Assembly (NCBI RefSeq): GCF_030388245.1
Contig: NZ_CP098360.1
Coordinates: 664,001-728,000 of the forward strand
Source of the DNA: Paracoccus sp. TOH
GTDB taxonomy: Bacteria > Pseudomonadota > Alphaproteobacteria > Rhodobacterales > Rhodobacteraceae
DNA: 64,000 nucleotides
Direction of reading: 5' to 3'
The translations under genes were made by a program, and so were the position numbers. Below are positions 26,161 to 37,216 of the stretch, piece by piece. Under the pieces are notes generated by a model. The model saw only the letters and a list, made by a program, of their open reading frames with translations, searched no databases and was not told where the DNA came from. Position 1 is the stretch's first letter; the number at the start of each line of letters is the position of its first letter.

Positions 26161-28017
26161 GTGACCACAAGACTGATCCCGCTGGCGCTGATCGCGCTGA
26201 CCGCCGCGCTGCCGCTGCAGCAGGGCGCCGCCTGGGCCGCGCCCATGCTTGTCCAGGCCGAGCCCCCCGAGGTTCAGGACAGCGACCGCCCGGCACATCG
26301 GCCCGCCGCGCCGGCGCCCGAGTTCCGCGGCCTTGCCGGCCCCTATCTGGCCGCGCGCATGGCCGCGATCCAGAACGACTATCGCAATGCCGCCACCTAT
26401 TACCTGCAGGCCCTGGCCCAGGACGATACCGACGGCTACCTGCAGGACAGCGCCCTGGTCGCGCTGATTTCGGCCGGCGAGATGGAGCGCGCCACCGCCC
26501 TGGCCGTCACCATGTCCGACCAGGGCCGCGCCACCGAACTTGCCCGGCTGGTGCAGCGGGCCGAGCTGGCCAAGGCCGGGCGCTGGGACGACCTGATCGC
26601 CGCCATCGACACCGCCCCCACGCCCGAAACCGGCGGGGACGCATCCGGCGGCGGCGCGCTGGTCGACGGCATGATGCGGGCCTGGGCGCTGCTGGGCGCC
26701 GGCAAGGCGGGCGAGTCCCTCTCGGCCTTCAAGAGGCTTGCCACCCTGCGCGGCGCCGGACCGATGGTGAATTATCACCTGGCGCTGGCCAAGGCCAAGG
26801 TCGGCGATTTCGAGGGCGCCGAGGAACTGCTGGCCGATCCCGCCACCGGCGCACATATCCTGGGCGTCGTGGCCCGCGCCCAGGTGCTGTCGCAGCTTGA
26901 ACGCAACCGGGACGCCATCGCCATGCTGGAGGGCACCCCCGGCTTTGCCGAGGAACCGCATCTGATGGCCCTGCGCGACCGCATGGCCAAGGGAGAAACG
27001 CTGGCCTTCGATTCGATCCGCACGCCCTCGGACGGCATCGCGCAGGTCTTCCTGACCTTCGGCTCGGTGCTGGCGACCAGCGACGAGCCCGACCCTCTGG
27101 CGCTGATCCATGTCCGGCTGGCCGAATACCTGGCCCCCGGCCTGGGCGAAGCGCATCTGCTGACCGCGCAGCTTCTGCAAGGCTTCGGCCAGTTCGACCT
27201 GGCTGAGCGCGAATTCGAGAAACTGCGCGAGCTGGGCGACATGCGCCCGATCGCCGAGCTGTCGCGCATCGACGCCCTGGCCCGGGCCGAACGGCTGGAC
27301 GATGCCGAAAAGGCCGCGCTGGCACTGACCGCCGCCCATCCCGAGCTGGCGCAGGGCTGGATCGCGCTGGGGGATCTGTTGCGCCAGCAGGACAAGTTCG
27401 GCCAGGCGGTGCCGGCCTATGACAAGGCGCTGAGCCTGATCGGCGACCAGAACCCCGAGGCGCGCTGGTTCCCGCTTTACGCCCGCGGCATCGCGCTGGA
27501 ACGCTCGGGCCAGTTCTCCAAGGCCGAGGCCGATCTGCGCGCGGCGCTGAAGATCCGCGCCGATTCGCCGCAGGTTCTGAATTATCTCGGCTACAGCCTG
27601 GTGGACCGCAACGAAAAGCTGGACGAGGCGCTGCGCCTGATCAAGCGCGCGGTCGAACTGCGCCCGGATGACGGCTATATCCTCGATTCGCTGGCCTGGG
27701 CCTATTACCGCCTGGGCCGCTATTCCGAGGCGGTCGCGCCGATGGAACGCGCCGTCGCCGCCATGGCCAGCGATTCGCTGGTCAACGACCACATGGGCGA
27801 CATCTACTGGATGGTCGGCCGCCAGCGCGAGGCCGAGATCCAGTGGCACCGCGCCCTGTCGCTGAAACCGGAAACCGAAGCCGAGACGCGCCGCATCCGC
27901 GCCAAGCTGGAACGCGGGCTGGATGCGGTGCTCAGCGAGGAAAAGGCCAATGGCGGCAAGCTGCCCGAGCTGCGCGCCCCGGAGCCCCGCAATCCGGAAC
28001 CCGCCGGGGCCGACTGA
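26161..28017 (+). CDS. Exported TPR-repeat protein
   Basis: A 618-residue protein with GTG start and an N-terminal signal (LIPLALIALTAALPLQQGAA, cleaved near WAAP). From residue ~60 it is a series of tetratricopeptide-like helices; clear repeats lie near 340-560 (LAQGWIALGDLLRQQDKFGQ; YILDSLAWAYYRLGRYSEAV; DHMGDIYWMVGRQREAEIQW). The tail is Pro/Glu/Ala-rich. Probably a periplasmic or outer-membrane-linked scaffold; partners unknown. The stop is three bases before ispE. Confidence 0.85.
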   Translation: MTTRLIPLALIALTAALPLQQGAAWAAPMLVQAEPPEVQDSDRPAHRPAAPAPEFRGLAGPYLAARMAAIQNDYRNAATYYLQALAQDDTDGYLQDSALVALISAGEMERATALAVTMSDQGRATELARLVQRAELAKAGRWDDLIAAIDTAPTPETGGDASGGGALVDGMMRAWALLGAGKAGESLSAFKRLATLRGAGPMVNYHLALAKAKVGDFEGAEELLADPATGAHILGVVARAQVLSQLERNRDAIAMLEGTPGFAEEPHLMALRDRMAKGETLAFDSIRTPSDGIAQVFLTFGSVLATSDEPDPLALIHVRLAEYLAPGLGEAHLLTAQLLQGFGQFDLAEREFEKLRELGDMRPIAELSRIDALARAERLDDAEKAALALTAAHPELAQGWIALGDLLRQQDKFGQAVPAYDKALSLIGDQNPEARWFPLYARGIALERSGQFSKAEADLRAALKIRADSPQVLNYLGYSLVDRNEKLDEALRLIKRAVELRPDDGYILDSLAWAYYRLGRYSEAVAPMERAVAAMASDSLVNDHMGDIYWMVGRQREAEIQWHRALSLKPETEAETRRIRAKLERGLDAVLSEEKANGGKLPELRAPEPRNPEPAGAD

Positions 28018-28020
28018 GCC

Positions 28021-28842
28021 ATGCCCCAGCCCCGGCGCGAGGCGGCCCCCGCCAAGCTGAACCTGAGCCTGCATGTGACCGGCCGCCGCCCCGACGGCTA
28101 TCACCTGCTCGATTCGCTGGTGGTGTTCCTGGAGCTGGGCGACATGGTGACGGTGGCGCCCGGCCCCCTGTCGCTTCGCCTGACCGGCCCCTTCGCCCAA
28201 GGTCTGGCGGCCGAGCCCGACAACCTGTGTCTGCGCGCCGCCCGGCTGGCCGGGCGCGAGGCGCGGATCACCCTGGAAAAGAACCTGCCGGTGGCCTCGG
28301 GCATCGGCGGCGGTTCGGCCGATGCGGCGGCGGTTCTGCGCGCGCTGGAGGCCCGGCCCGAACGGCTGGAAACGCTGGGCGCCGACGTGCCCGTCTGCCT
28401 GGCCAGCCGGCCGGTGCGCATGCGGGGCCTGGGCGAGATCCTGACGCCGCTGCCGCCGCTGCCGCCGCTTGCCGTGCTGCTGGTCAATCCCGGCTGCGGC
28501 CTCTCCACGCCGCAGGTATTCAAGTCCCTGATGCGGCGCGACAATCCGCCGATGCCCGATCCGTTGCCGGATCTTTCCGACGCCGGCATGCTGATCGGCT
28601 TCCTGCAGGATTGCCGCAACGATCTGGAAGCGCCGGCCATCGCCCTGATGCCGGAAATTTCCGCCTGCCTGGCCGCGATCCGGGCCGAGGGCGCGCAGCT
28701 TGCCCGCATGTCCGGCTCGGGCGCGACCTGCTTCGGGCTGTTCGCCGGTGCCGCCGAGGCCCAGGCCGCCCGCGCCCGCATCGCCGCGGCCAATCCGGGC
28801 TGGTGGGTGGCCACGTCTGGACTTGCGCCGGCAAAGCTCTAA
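28021..28842 (+). CDS. ispE: 4-diphosphocytidyl-2-C-methyl-D-erythritol kinase
   Basis: A 273-residue GHMP kinase of the MEP isoprenoid pathway. The N-terminal [20 protein letters not shown] motif, the ATP-binding [20 protein letters not shown] near residue 90, and the C-terminal [14 protein letters not shown] are all present. It phosphorylates the 2-OH of CDP-methylerythritol. It is slightly short but complete. Dxs and IspA of the same route are encoded at 51180-53991. Confidence 0.96.
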   Translation: MPQPRREAAPAKLNLSLHVTGRRPDGYHLLDSLVVFLELGDMVTVAPGPLSLRLTGPFAQGLAAEPDNLCLRAARLAGREARITLEKNLPVASGIGGGSADAAAVLRALEARPERLETLGADVPVCLASRPVRMRGLGEILTPLPPLPPLAVLLVNPGCGLSTPQVFKSLMRRDNPPMPDPLPDLSDAGMLIGFLQDCRNDLEAPAIALMPEISACLAAIRAEGAQLARMSGSGATCFGLFAGAAEAQAARARIAAANPGWWVATSGLAPAKL

Positions 28843-28872
28843 CCTGCCGAAAAAATCCGAGAGGGGAAAACC

Positions 28873-29607
28873 ATGCTGCGCCTTGGCGTCAATATCGACC
28901 ACGTCGCCACCATCCGCAACGCCCGCGGCACGCCCTGGCCCGACCCGGTGCGCGCGGCCGAACTGGCCGAGGAGGCCGGCGCCGACGGCATCACCGCGCA
29001 TCTGCGGGAGGATCGCCGCCATATCTCGGATGCGGATATCGACCGGCTGATGGCCGCGCTGCGCCTGCCGCTGAACCTGGAAATGGCCGCGACGGCGGAA
29101 ATGCAGGCCATCGCCCTGCGCCACCGCCCGCATGCCGTCTGCATCGTCCCCGAAAAGCGCGAGGAGCGCACCACCGAGGGCGGGCTGGACGTCGCCGGCA
29201 ACGAAAGCTACCTCGCCGATTTCATCGCGCCGCTGCGCGAGGCGGGCTGCCGGGTCTCGCTGTTCATCGGCCACGAGGCGCCGCAGATCGAGGCCGCCGC
29301 CCGCATCGGCGCGGCCGTGGTCGAACTGCATACCGGCGCCTATTGCGACCTCGACACCGAGGGCCGGCTGGCCGAGCGCGACCTGGAGCTGGAAGCCCTG
29401 CGCAAGGCCGCAGCCCAGGCGCATCTGCTGGGGCTCGAGGTCCATGCCGGCCACGGCCTGACCTTCGACACGGTCGGCCCCGTCGCCGCCATCCCCGAAC
29501 TGCGCGAGCTGAACATCGGCCATTTCCTGATCGCCGAATCGGTCTTCCTCGGCCTCGGCCCGGCGATCCGCGAAATGCGCCGCCGCATGGACGCCGCCCG
29601 CGCCTGA
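28873..29607 (+). CDS. pdxJ: Pyridoxine 5'-phosphate synthase
   Basis: A 244-residue TIM-barrel enzyme that condenses aminoacetone phosphate and deoxyxylulose phosphate to pyridoxine phosphate. Signatures include LGVNIDHVATIRNARGTPWP at the start, GADGITAHLREDRRHI near 38, VCIVPEKREERTTEGGLDV near 88, and VHAGHGLTFDTV near 190. GAGGGGAAAA precedes the ATG. It uses the Dxs product as substrate. A copy of the dispersed CAAATACCC repeat follows it. Confidence 0.97.
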   Translation: MLRLGVNIDHVATIRNARGTPWPDPVRAAELAEEAGADGITAHLREDRRHISDADIDRLMAALRLPLNLEMAATAEMQAIALRHRPHAVCIVPEKREERTTEGGLDVAGNESYLADFIAPLREAGCRVSLFIGHEAPQIEAAARIGAAVVELHTGAYCDLDTEGRLAERDLELEALRKAAAQAHLLGLEVHAGHGLTFDTVGPVAAIPELRELNIGHFLIAESVFLGLGPAIREMRRRMDAARA

Positions 29608-29632
29608 TTTCTTCGTTGCCCAAATACCCATG
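29608..29632 (-). repeat. Dispersed CAAATACCC repeat, copy 1
   Basis: TTGCCCAAATACCCATG directly after the pdxJ stop. It is the same short intergenic element found near 32917, 39440, 46526, 46576 and 55225. Confidence 0.6.
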
Positions 29633-29655
29633 TCACCACAGGACCAACCAGGCGC

Positions 29656-30072
29656 ATGATTCTCGGCATAGGCTCGGACCTCTGCAACATCGACCGCATC
29701 GCCGGGGTGCTGGACCGCCACGGCGACCGCTTCCGCCGGCGGGTGTTCACCGAGACCGAACTGGCGCTGGCCCGCCGCCGCCGGCAGGAAGCCGCGACGC
29801 TGGCCAAACGCTGGGCCGCCAAGGAGGCCTGCTCGAAGGCGCTGGGCACCGGGCTCGCCATGGGCATCGCCTGGCGCGACATGGCGGTCAGGAACCTGCG
29901 CGGCGGCCAGCCGACCATGGAGCTGACCGGCTGGGCAGCCGAGCGGTTGGCGGCGATGACGCCGCCCGGCCACCGCGCGCATGTGCATGTGACGCTGACC
30001 GACGATCATCCTTGGGCGCAGGCCTTCGTGGTGATCGAGGCGCTTCCCGACCGCGTGAACACGACGACATGA
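29656..30072 (+). CDS. acpS: Holo-[acyl-carrier-protein] synthase
   Basis: A 138-residue phosphopantetheinyl transferase activating ACP for fatty acid synthesis. [15 protein letters not shown] at the start (Asp 8) and [16 protein letters not shown] near residue 56 supply the Mg and CoA site. Length is normal. The pdxJ-acpS-lepB-rnc-era order is the usual alphaproteobacterial arrangement. Confidence 0.96.
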   Translation: MILGIGSDLCNIDRIAGVLDRHGDRFRRRVFTETELALARRRRQEAATLAKRWAAKEACSKALGTGLAMGIAWRDMAVRNLRGGQPTMELTGWAAERLAAMTPPGHRAHVHVTLTDDHPWAQAFVVIEALPDRVNTTT

Positions 30073-30147
30073 GGACGGGCACGGCTTGACTTTGCCGTCC
30101 CCCGCACCCCATGAACGCGCGACTTGCCGATGAAGGGAATGGCATCC

Positions 30148-30939
30148 ATGGCGAAAAGCGTAGCCCGCAAGGATGGGGGCATCTGGGAAACCGTCAAGAC
30201 CATCTTCTGGGCGCTGGTGATCGCGGGAGTGTTCCGCACCCTGTTCTTCCAGCCGTTCTGGATCCCCTCGGGCAGCATGAAAGACACGCTGCTGATCGGC
30301 GATTTCCTGTTCGTGAACAAGATGGCCTATGGCTATTCGCGGGTGTCCTGCCCCTTCGCGCTGTGCCCGATCTCGGGCCGCATCCTGGGTTCCGAGCCCG
30401 AGCGCGGCGATGTCGTGGTCTTCCGCCACCCGACGCGGGGCGACGATTTCATCAAGCGGGTGATCGGCCTGCCCGGCGACCGCATCCAGATGAAGAACGG
30501 CGCGCTGTGGATCAACGGGCAAGAGGCGCCGCAACAGCCCGCCGACACCTTCAGCGAACCCTATGCCCCGCAGGGCCCGCAGCAGACGCTGCCGAAATGC
30601 CGCAACGAGCCGGTGCCCGAGGGCGAGGCCTGCGAAAAGGACCGCTTCACCGAAACGTTGCCGAACGGCGTCGCGCATGACGTGCTGAACATCTTCGACA
30701 ACGGCCCGGGCGACAACACCGCCGAGTTCACCGTGCCCGACGGGCATTATTTCTTCCTGGGCGACAACCGCGACAATTCCGGCGACTCGCGCTGGCCGGC
30801 GGCGGTGGGCGGCGTCGGCATGGTGCCGGCGGAATACCTGATCGGCCGCGCCGACCGGATCATGTTCTCCTCGGCCGGCAAGTCGCTTCTGTATTTCTGG
30901 ACCTGGCGGCCGGACCGGTTCTTCAGGGCCGTGCATTGA
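30148..30939 (+). CDS. lepB: Signal peptidase I
   Basis: A 263-residue membrane peptidase that removes Sec signal peptides. A transmembrane helix is near residues 15-35 ([20 protein letters not shown]). The catalytic Ser is in [15 protein letters not shown], the Lys in [15 protein letters not shown], and the signature box is [13 protein letters not shown] prefer the ATG at 30148, with AAGGGA nine bases before it, over the TTG/ATG codons at 30124-30139. A loop at ~135-180 with two Cys (PKCRNEP; EACEKD) is an insertion common in this group. Confidence 0.95.
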   Translation: MAKSVARKDGGIWETVKTIFWALVIAGVFRTLFFQPFWIPSGSMKDTLLIGDFLFVNKMAYGYSRVSCPFALCPISGRILGSEPERGDVVVFRHPTRGDDFIKRVIGLPGDRIQMKNGALWINGQEAPQQPADTFSEPYAPQGPQQTLPKCRNEPVPEGEACEKDRFTETLPNGVAHDVLNIFDNGPGDNTAEFTVPDGHYFFLGDNRDNSGDSRWPAAVGGVGMVPAEYLIGRADRIMFSSAGKSLLYFWTWRPDRFFRAVH

Positions 30940-30983
30940 GGGAAGAATTGCCGCGGCGCCCCGCGCCGTGGCAGGATCGGGAC

Positions 30984-31673
30984 ATGAAGATTTCCGCAGA
31001 CCTGCGCGCATTCTCGGACCGGCTGGGGCATGAATTCTCGCGCCCCGAGCTGTTGCGCCGCGCGCTGACGCATGGCTCGATCGCCAGCACCACCCGACCC
31101 GACAACCAGCGGCTGGAATTTCTGGGCGACCGCGTGCTGGGCCTGACCATGGCCGAGGCGCTGTTCTCGGCCGACCGCGCCGCGACCGAGGGCCAGCTGG
31201 CACCGCGCTACAATGCGCTGGTCAAGGGCGAGACCTGCGCCGCCATCGCCCGCGAGATCGGGCTGGGCGAGGTGCTGAAGCTCGGCCGATCCGAGATGAT
31301 GTCGGGCGGCCGGCGGAAAGAGGCGCTGCTGGCCGACGCCATGGAGGCGGTGATCGCCGCCGTCTATCTGGATGCCGGCTTCGAGGCGGCGCGCGGCGTG
31401 GTGCTGCGGCTCTGGGCCGAGCGGCTGAAGAATGTCGAAAGCGACGCCCGCGACGCCAAGACCGCGCTGCAGGAATGGGCGCAGGCCCAGGGCATGACCC
31501 CGCCGCGCTATCTGCAGACCGCGCGCAGCGGCCCGGACCACGCGCCGGAATTCGAGATCACCGTCCGGCTGGACGACGGCCGCGAGGCCGCGGCCCGCGG
31601 CAAGGGCACCAAACGCAGCATCGAACAGGCGGCCGCCGCCGCGCTGCTCGAGCAGATCGAAAGAACGACATGA
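30984..31673 (+). CDS. rnc: Ribonuclease III
   Basis: A 229-residue double-strand-specific RNase for rRNA and mRNA processing. The nuclease domain has [19 protein letters not shown] near residue 37 (the catalytic signature) and [20 protein letters not shown] near 113. A dsRNA-binding domain fills ~155-229. The ATG at 30984 follows AGGATCGGG; a TTG at 30936 overlapping lepB would add 16 unlikely residues. The stop overlaps era by ATGA. Confidence 0.96.
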   Translation: MKISADLRAFSDRLGHEFSRPELLRRALTHGSIASTTRPDNQRLEFLGDRVLGLTMAEALFSADRAATEGQLAPRYNALVKGETCAAIAREIGLGEVLKLGRSEMMSGGRRKEALLADAMEAVIAAVYLDAGFEAARGVVLRLWAERLKNVESDARDAKTALQEWAQAQGMTPPRYLQTARSGPDHAPEFEITVRLDDGREAAARGKGTKRSIEQAAAAALLEQIERTT

Positions 31674-32581
31674 GCGAAACACGCGCGGGCTTCGTCGCCC
31701 TGATCGGCGAGCCGAATGCCGGGAAATCCACCCTGCTGAACCGCATGGTCGGGGCCAAGGTCTCGATCGTGACCCACAAGGTGCAGACCACCCGCGCCCG
31801 GATCCGCGGCATCGCCATGGCGGGCGCCAGCCAGATCGTCTTCGTCGACACGCCCGGCATCTTCCGCCCGCGCCGGCGGCTGGACCGCAGCATGGTCAAG
31901 GCGGCCTGGGGAGGCGCGGCCGATGCCGATGTGATCCTGCTTTTGATCGAAGCGCATCGCGGGCTGACCGACGGCGCGCAGGCGATCATCGACAGCCTGC
32001 GCCAGCATGCCGGCCAGACCCCGGTGGCGCTGGTCATCAACAAGATCGACCGGGTGAAGTCCGAGACGCTGCTGGCACTGTCGCAGCAGTTGAACACGGC
32101 CTTCGACTTTACCCGCACCTTCATGATCTCGGCCGAAAAGGGCTATGGCTGCGACGACCTGCTGGACTGGCTGGCCGGGCAGGTGCCCGAGGGGCCCTGG
32201 CTTTACCCCGAGGACCAGGTGGCCGACCTGCCGATGCGCATGATCGCCGCCGAGATCACCCGCGAGAAGCTGACCCTGCGCCTGCACGAGGAAATCCCCT
32301 ACCAACTGACGGTGGAAACCGAACGCTGGGAGGAGAAGAAGGACGGTTCGGCCCGGGTCGAGCAGGTGGTCTATGTCGCCCGGCCCGGCCACAAGGGCAT
32401 CGTGCTGGGCAAGGGCGGCGAGACGATCAAGGCCGTGGGCCAGGCGGCGCGGGCGGAACTGGCCGAGTTCATGGGCCGCCCCGTCCACCTGTTCCTGCAG
32501 GTGAAGGTGCGCGAGAACTGGCTGGACGAGGCCGAGCGCTACAACGAGATGGGCCTCGACTTCCGCGACGGCGATGCCTGA
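31670..32581 (+). CDS. era: GTPase Era
   Basis: A 303-residue essential GTPase that binds the 3' end of 16S rRNA in small-subunit assembly. G1 is GEPNAGKST at residues 12-20, the switch region has [12 protein letters not shown]3 is DTPGIF, and G4 is NKID near 124. A C-terminal KH domain carries [20 protein letters not shown]. Its start is coupled to rnc and its last eight bases overlap the DUF1491 gene. Confidence 0.97.
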   Translation: MSETRAGFVALIGEPNAGKSTLLNRMVGAKVSIVTHKVQTTRARIRGIAMAGASQIVFVDTPGIFRPRRRLDRSMVKAAWGGAADADVILLLIEAHRGLTDGAQAIIDSLRQHAGQTPVALVINKIDRVKSETLLALSQQLNTAFDFTRTFMISAEKGYGCDDLLDWLAGQVPEGPWLYPEDQVADLPMRMIAAEITREKLTLRLHEEIPYQLTVETERWEEKKDGSARVEQVVYVARPGHKGIVLGKGGETIKAVGQAARAELAEFMGRPVHLFLQVKVRENWLDEAERYNEMGLDFRDGDA

Positions 32582-32909
32582 GGCAAGGCTGGCCGCCGGC
32601 ATCTGGGTCGCGGCCTATCTGCGCCGGCTGGGGCTGGCCGACATCCCGGCCTATGTCACCCGGCATGGCGACGACACCGCAGGCAGCGTTCTGGTGAAAT
32701 GCGCCACGCTGGACGGCCGCGCCAGCCTGTGGACCCGCGAATGGGATTTCGAGACCGACCGGCGGATCTGGCTGCGGCTGAACGAGGCCGAGGAGCGCGA
32801 GATCGACGCCGAGATCGCCCGCAATGCCGCCCGCGACCCCGACCTGTGGGTGATCGAGATCGAGAGCCGCGACGGCCGCACCCTGCTGGATCAGGACGGG
32901 CTGGCCTGA
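32574..32909 (+). CDS. DUF1491 family protein
   Basis: A 111-residue protein: AAGIWVAAYLRRLGLADIPA, a basic/acidic middle (LWTREWDFETDRRIWLRL), and DPDLWVIEIESRDGRTLL near the end. This matches the alphaproteobacterial DUF1491 family, which has no assigned function. The gene overlaps the end of era, so it depends on translation of the rnc-era operon. Confidence 0.88.
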   Translation: MPEARLAAGIWVAAYLRRLGLADIPAYVTRHGDDTAGSVLVKCATLDGRASLWTREWDFETDRRIWLRLNEAEEREIDAEIARNAARDPDLWVIEIESRDGRTLLDQDGLA

Positions 32910-32916
32910 GCCGTGG

Positions 32917-33014
32917 CATGGGTATTTGGGAAACGGTGAAAGCCGGGAGGGATCGGCCCCGGCCCGGGCTGGGCATCGGCCCGGCGGCATGATCGTTTGG
33001 GGAACGAAGAAGCC
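32917..33014 (+). repeat. Dispersed CAAATACCC repeat, copy 2 with a degenerate partner
   Basis: CATGGGTATTTGGGAAACGG begins at 32917, seven bases after the DUF1491 stop. A degenerate version (CATGATCGTTTGGGGAACGA) begins at 32988 in the same orientation. The GC-rich DNA between holds nothing else I recognise. Confidence 0.5.
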
Positions 33015-33092
33015 GGATCCCGGCCGGGCGGAACGGCCGGGCGGACGGGGCCGGAGAACTGACGGCGGGCCGCTAAATCTTGTGGCTTTCCC

Positions 33093-35589
<2,497 letters not shown>

Positions 35590-35706
35590 GTCGCCGTGTC
35601 TTTCAATCTCCGCAGCGAATCGCTAAGTTTTGATTCAATTTCTGGTTGATTGTTGCCATCCTGCCGCGGATTGCATGTGAGAATTGTCATGTGATGCGGC
35701 AACGCT

Positions 35707-35724
35707 TGCAACCTCGGGGTTGCA
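35707..35724 (+). other. Short hairpin between gyrB and OMP gene
   Basis: TGCAACC-TCGG-GGTTGCA, a 7-bp stem with a 4-base loop, in the 213-bp gap between gyrB and the porin-like gene. It could be a weak terminator or an operator for the downstream gene. Confidence 0.3.
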
Positions 35725-35802
35725 GGTCTAGCTCTGAATAAAATTTCGACGCCGGCCAATGCATAATCTTGTCCGTGTCGTCCTTCGTATAGGAGTAGAA
35801 AC

Positions 35803-36504
35803 ATGCGCGCTGTTCGTCTGAACGCCATCCTCGCCGCCTCGGTCGCTTCGCTGGCGCTCGGCAGCCTGGCCGCCAATGCCGGCGGCTACACCCCCCCGGT
35901 CGTGGATGCCGGTGTCGTCGCCCCGGTGGTCGAGACCGCTCCGGTCGGCAACTGGCAGGGCGGCTATGCCGGTCTGACCCTGGGCTATGGTTTCGGCGGC
36001 GATGACGATGTGGGCATCAACGGCACCACCCCCGGTTCGCTGGAAATGAGCGGCGCCAATGCCGGTATCCGCCTGGGCTATCGCTGGCAGCGCGACCGCT
36101 GGGTCGTCGGCCCGGAACTGGGCTTCGAGGGCGGCAACATCGACGACAGCTTCTCGGCCGACGGCTACGATGCCGAATCCAAGGTCAAGAACGTGCTGGC
36201 CCTGCGTCTGAAGACCGGTTACGTCTTCGAAAACGACATCATGGTCTATGGCATCGCCGGCGTGGCGCGCGGCAAGGTCGATTACTCGGTGACCGGCAAT
36301 GGCGCCGACATCGACGACACCTACACCAAGACTGGCTATATCGTCGGCCTGGGCGCCGAAAAGATGATCAACGACCGTTGGTCGGTCACCGGCGAATACG
36401 AATATGCCAACTTCGGCAAGGAAAACCTGTCGGACGGCACCTATGAAACCAATGCCACGGCCAAGTTCCACAACCTCAAGGTCGGCGTGAACTTCAAGTT
36501 CTGA
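35803..36504 (+). CDS. Outer-membrane beta-barrel protein (Omp25/OmpA-like)
   Basis: A 233-residue protein with a signal peptide (VRLNAILAASVASLALGSLA, cleaved near AANA). The mature part is an eight-strand-type barrel: GGYAGLTLGYGFGGDD, IRLGYRWQRDRWVVGPELGF, VLALRLKTGYVFE, YIVGLGAEKMINDRWSVTGE and a final aromatic KVGVNFKF. No peptidoglycan-binding domain follows. GTATAGGAGT precedes the start and a good terminator follows the stop. It is likely abundant in the outer membrane. Confidence 0.9.
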   Translation: MRAVRLNAILAASVASLALGSLAANAGGYTPPVVDAGVVAPVVETAPVGNWQGGYAGLTLGYGFGGDDDVGINGTTPGSLEMSGANAGIRLGYRWQRDRWVVGPELGFEGGNIDDSFSADGYDAESKVKNVLALRLKTGYVFENDIMVYGIAGVARGKVDYSVTGNGADIDDTYTKTGYIVGLGAEKMINDRWSVTGEYEYANFGKENLSDGTYETNATAKFHNLKVGVNFKF

Positions 36505-36535
36505 TCCAAGGGATCTGATCCCGTTCCACGGATAG

Positions 36536-36563
36536 AAAGGGTCGCCTTTGGGCGGCCCTTTTT
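36536..36563 (+). terminator. Terminator after OMP gene
   Basis: An 11-bp stem (AAAGGGTCGCC with GGCGGCCCTTT, one U-G pair) with a TTTG loop followed by T's, 32 bp after the stop. It also faces the end of the convergent pdeM gene and may serve both. Confidence 0.75.
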
Positions 36564-36565
36564 CG

Positions 36566-37216
36566 TCAGCGCCTCAGGCCGACCGGCAAGGCGATGGCGC
36601 GGCGGCCGCAGGCGATCGCCAGGCCGCGCGGAACCAGCGCCCGCAGCGCCGGATCGTCATGCGACAGCCCGCCGGTATAGACGCCGAAGGCCGGCAGCAG
36701 CAGGTGGTCCGGTCCCAGCAGGAAGGCGCGGCGCCGTTCGCCGGCAAGCCGCACCACCGGATGGAAATGGCCGGAAATATCCGGCCCGGAACCTGCCTCG
36801 TGCCGCAGCGCGACGCCGCCCAGCATGACGCTCTCCGCCGCCTGTCCGGGCAGGCCGGCCGGCGCGCCCGGATCGTGATTGCCGCCGATCCACAGCCAGT
36901 CGCAGCGCTGCGCCAACCGCGAGAGGGCAGTGACGACCAGCGGGTCCAGCGCCTCGGCCGCCGCCAGATCGTCGAACCCGTCGCCCAGGCTGACGACGCG
37001 GCTCGGCCGCAGGGCCGCGATCTCGGCCGCCAGCCGCTCCAGCGTCGCCAGCCCCTCATAGGGCGGCAAAAGCGCACCGCCGCGCCGGGCCATGCGTTCG
37101 GACTTGCCCAGGTGCAGATCGGCCACGATCAGCCAGCCGCCATCCGCCCACCACAGCGCGCCCGAGGCCCGCGCCTCAAGCCGCAAGCCATGGAAATCGA
37201 AGCCGTATCCGTTCAT
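36566..37216 (-). CDS. pdeM: Ligase-associated phosphoesterase PdeM
   Basis: A 216-residue calcineurin-like metallophosphoesterase, last in the ligase-associated repair operon. The metal ligands are visible as VADLHLGKSERMARRG (DxH) near residue 32, SLGDGFDD near 75, GGNHDPGAP (GNHD) near 110, and SGHFHPVVRL (GHFH) near 148. Homologues are Mn-dependent nucleases or phosphodiesterases. The start overlaps the helicase stop by ATGA. Confidence 0.9.
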   Translation of the reverse strand: MNGYGFDFHGLRLEARASGALWWADGGWLIVADLHLGKSERMARRGGALLPPYEGLATLERLAAEIAALRPSRVVSLGDGFDDLAAAEALDPLVVTALSRLAQRCDWLWIGGNHDPGAPAGLPGQAAESVMLGGVALRHEAGSGPDISGHFHPVVRLAGERRRAFLLGPDHLLLPAFGVYTGGLSHDDPALRALVPRGLAIACGRRAIALPVGLRR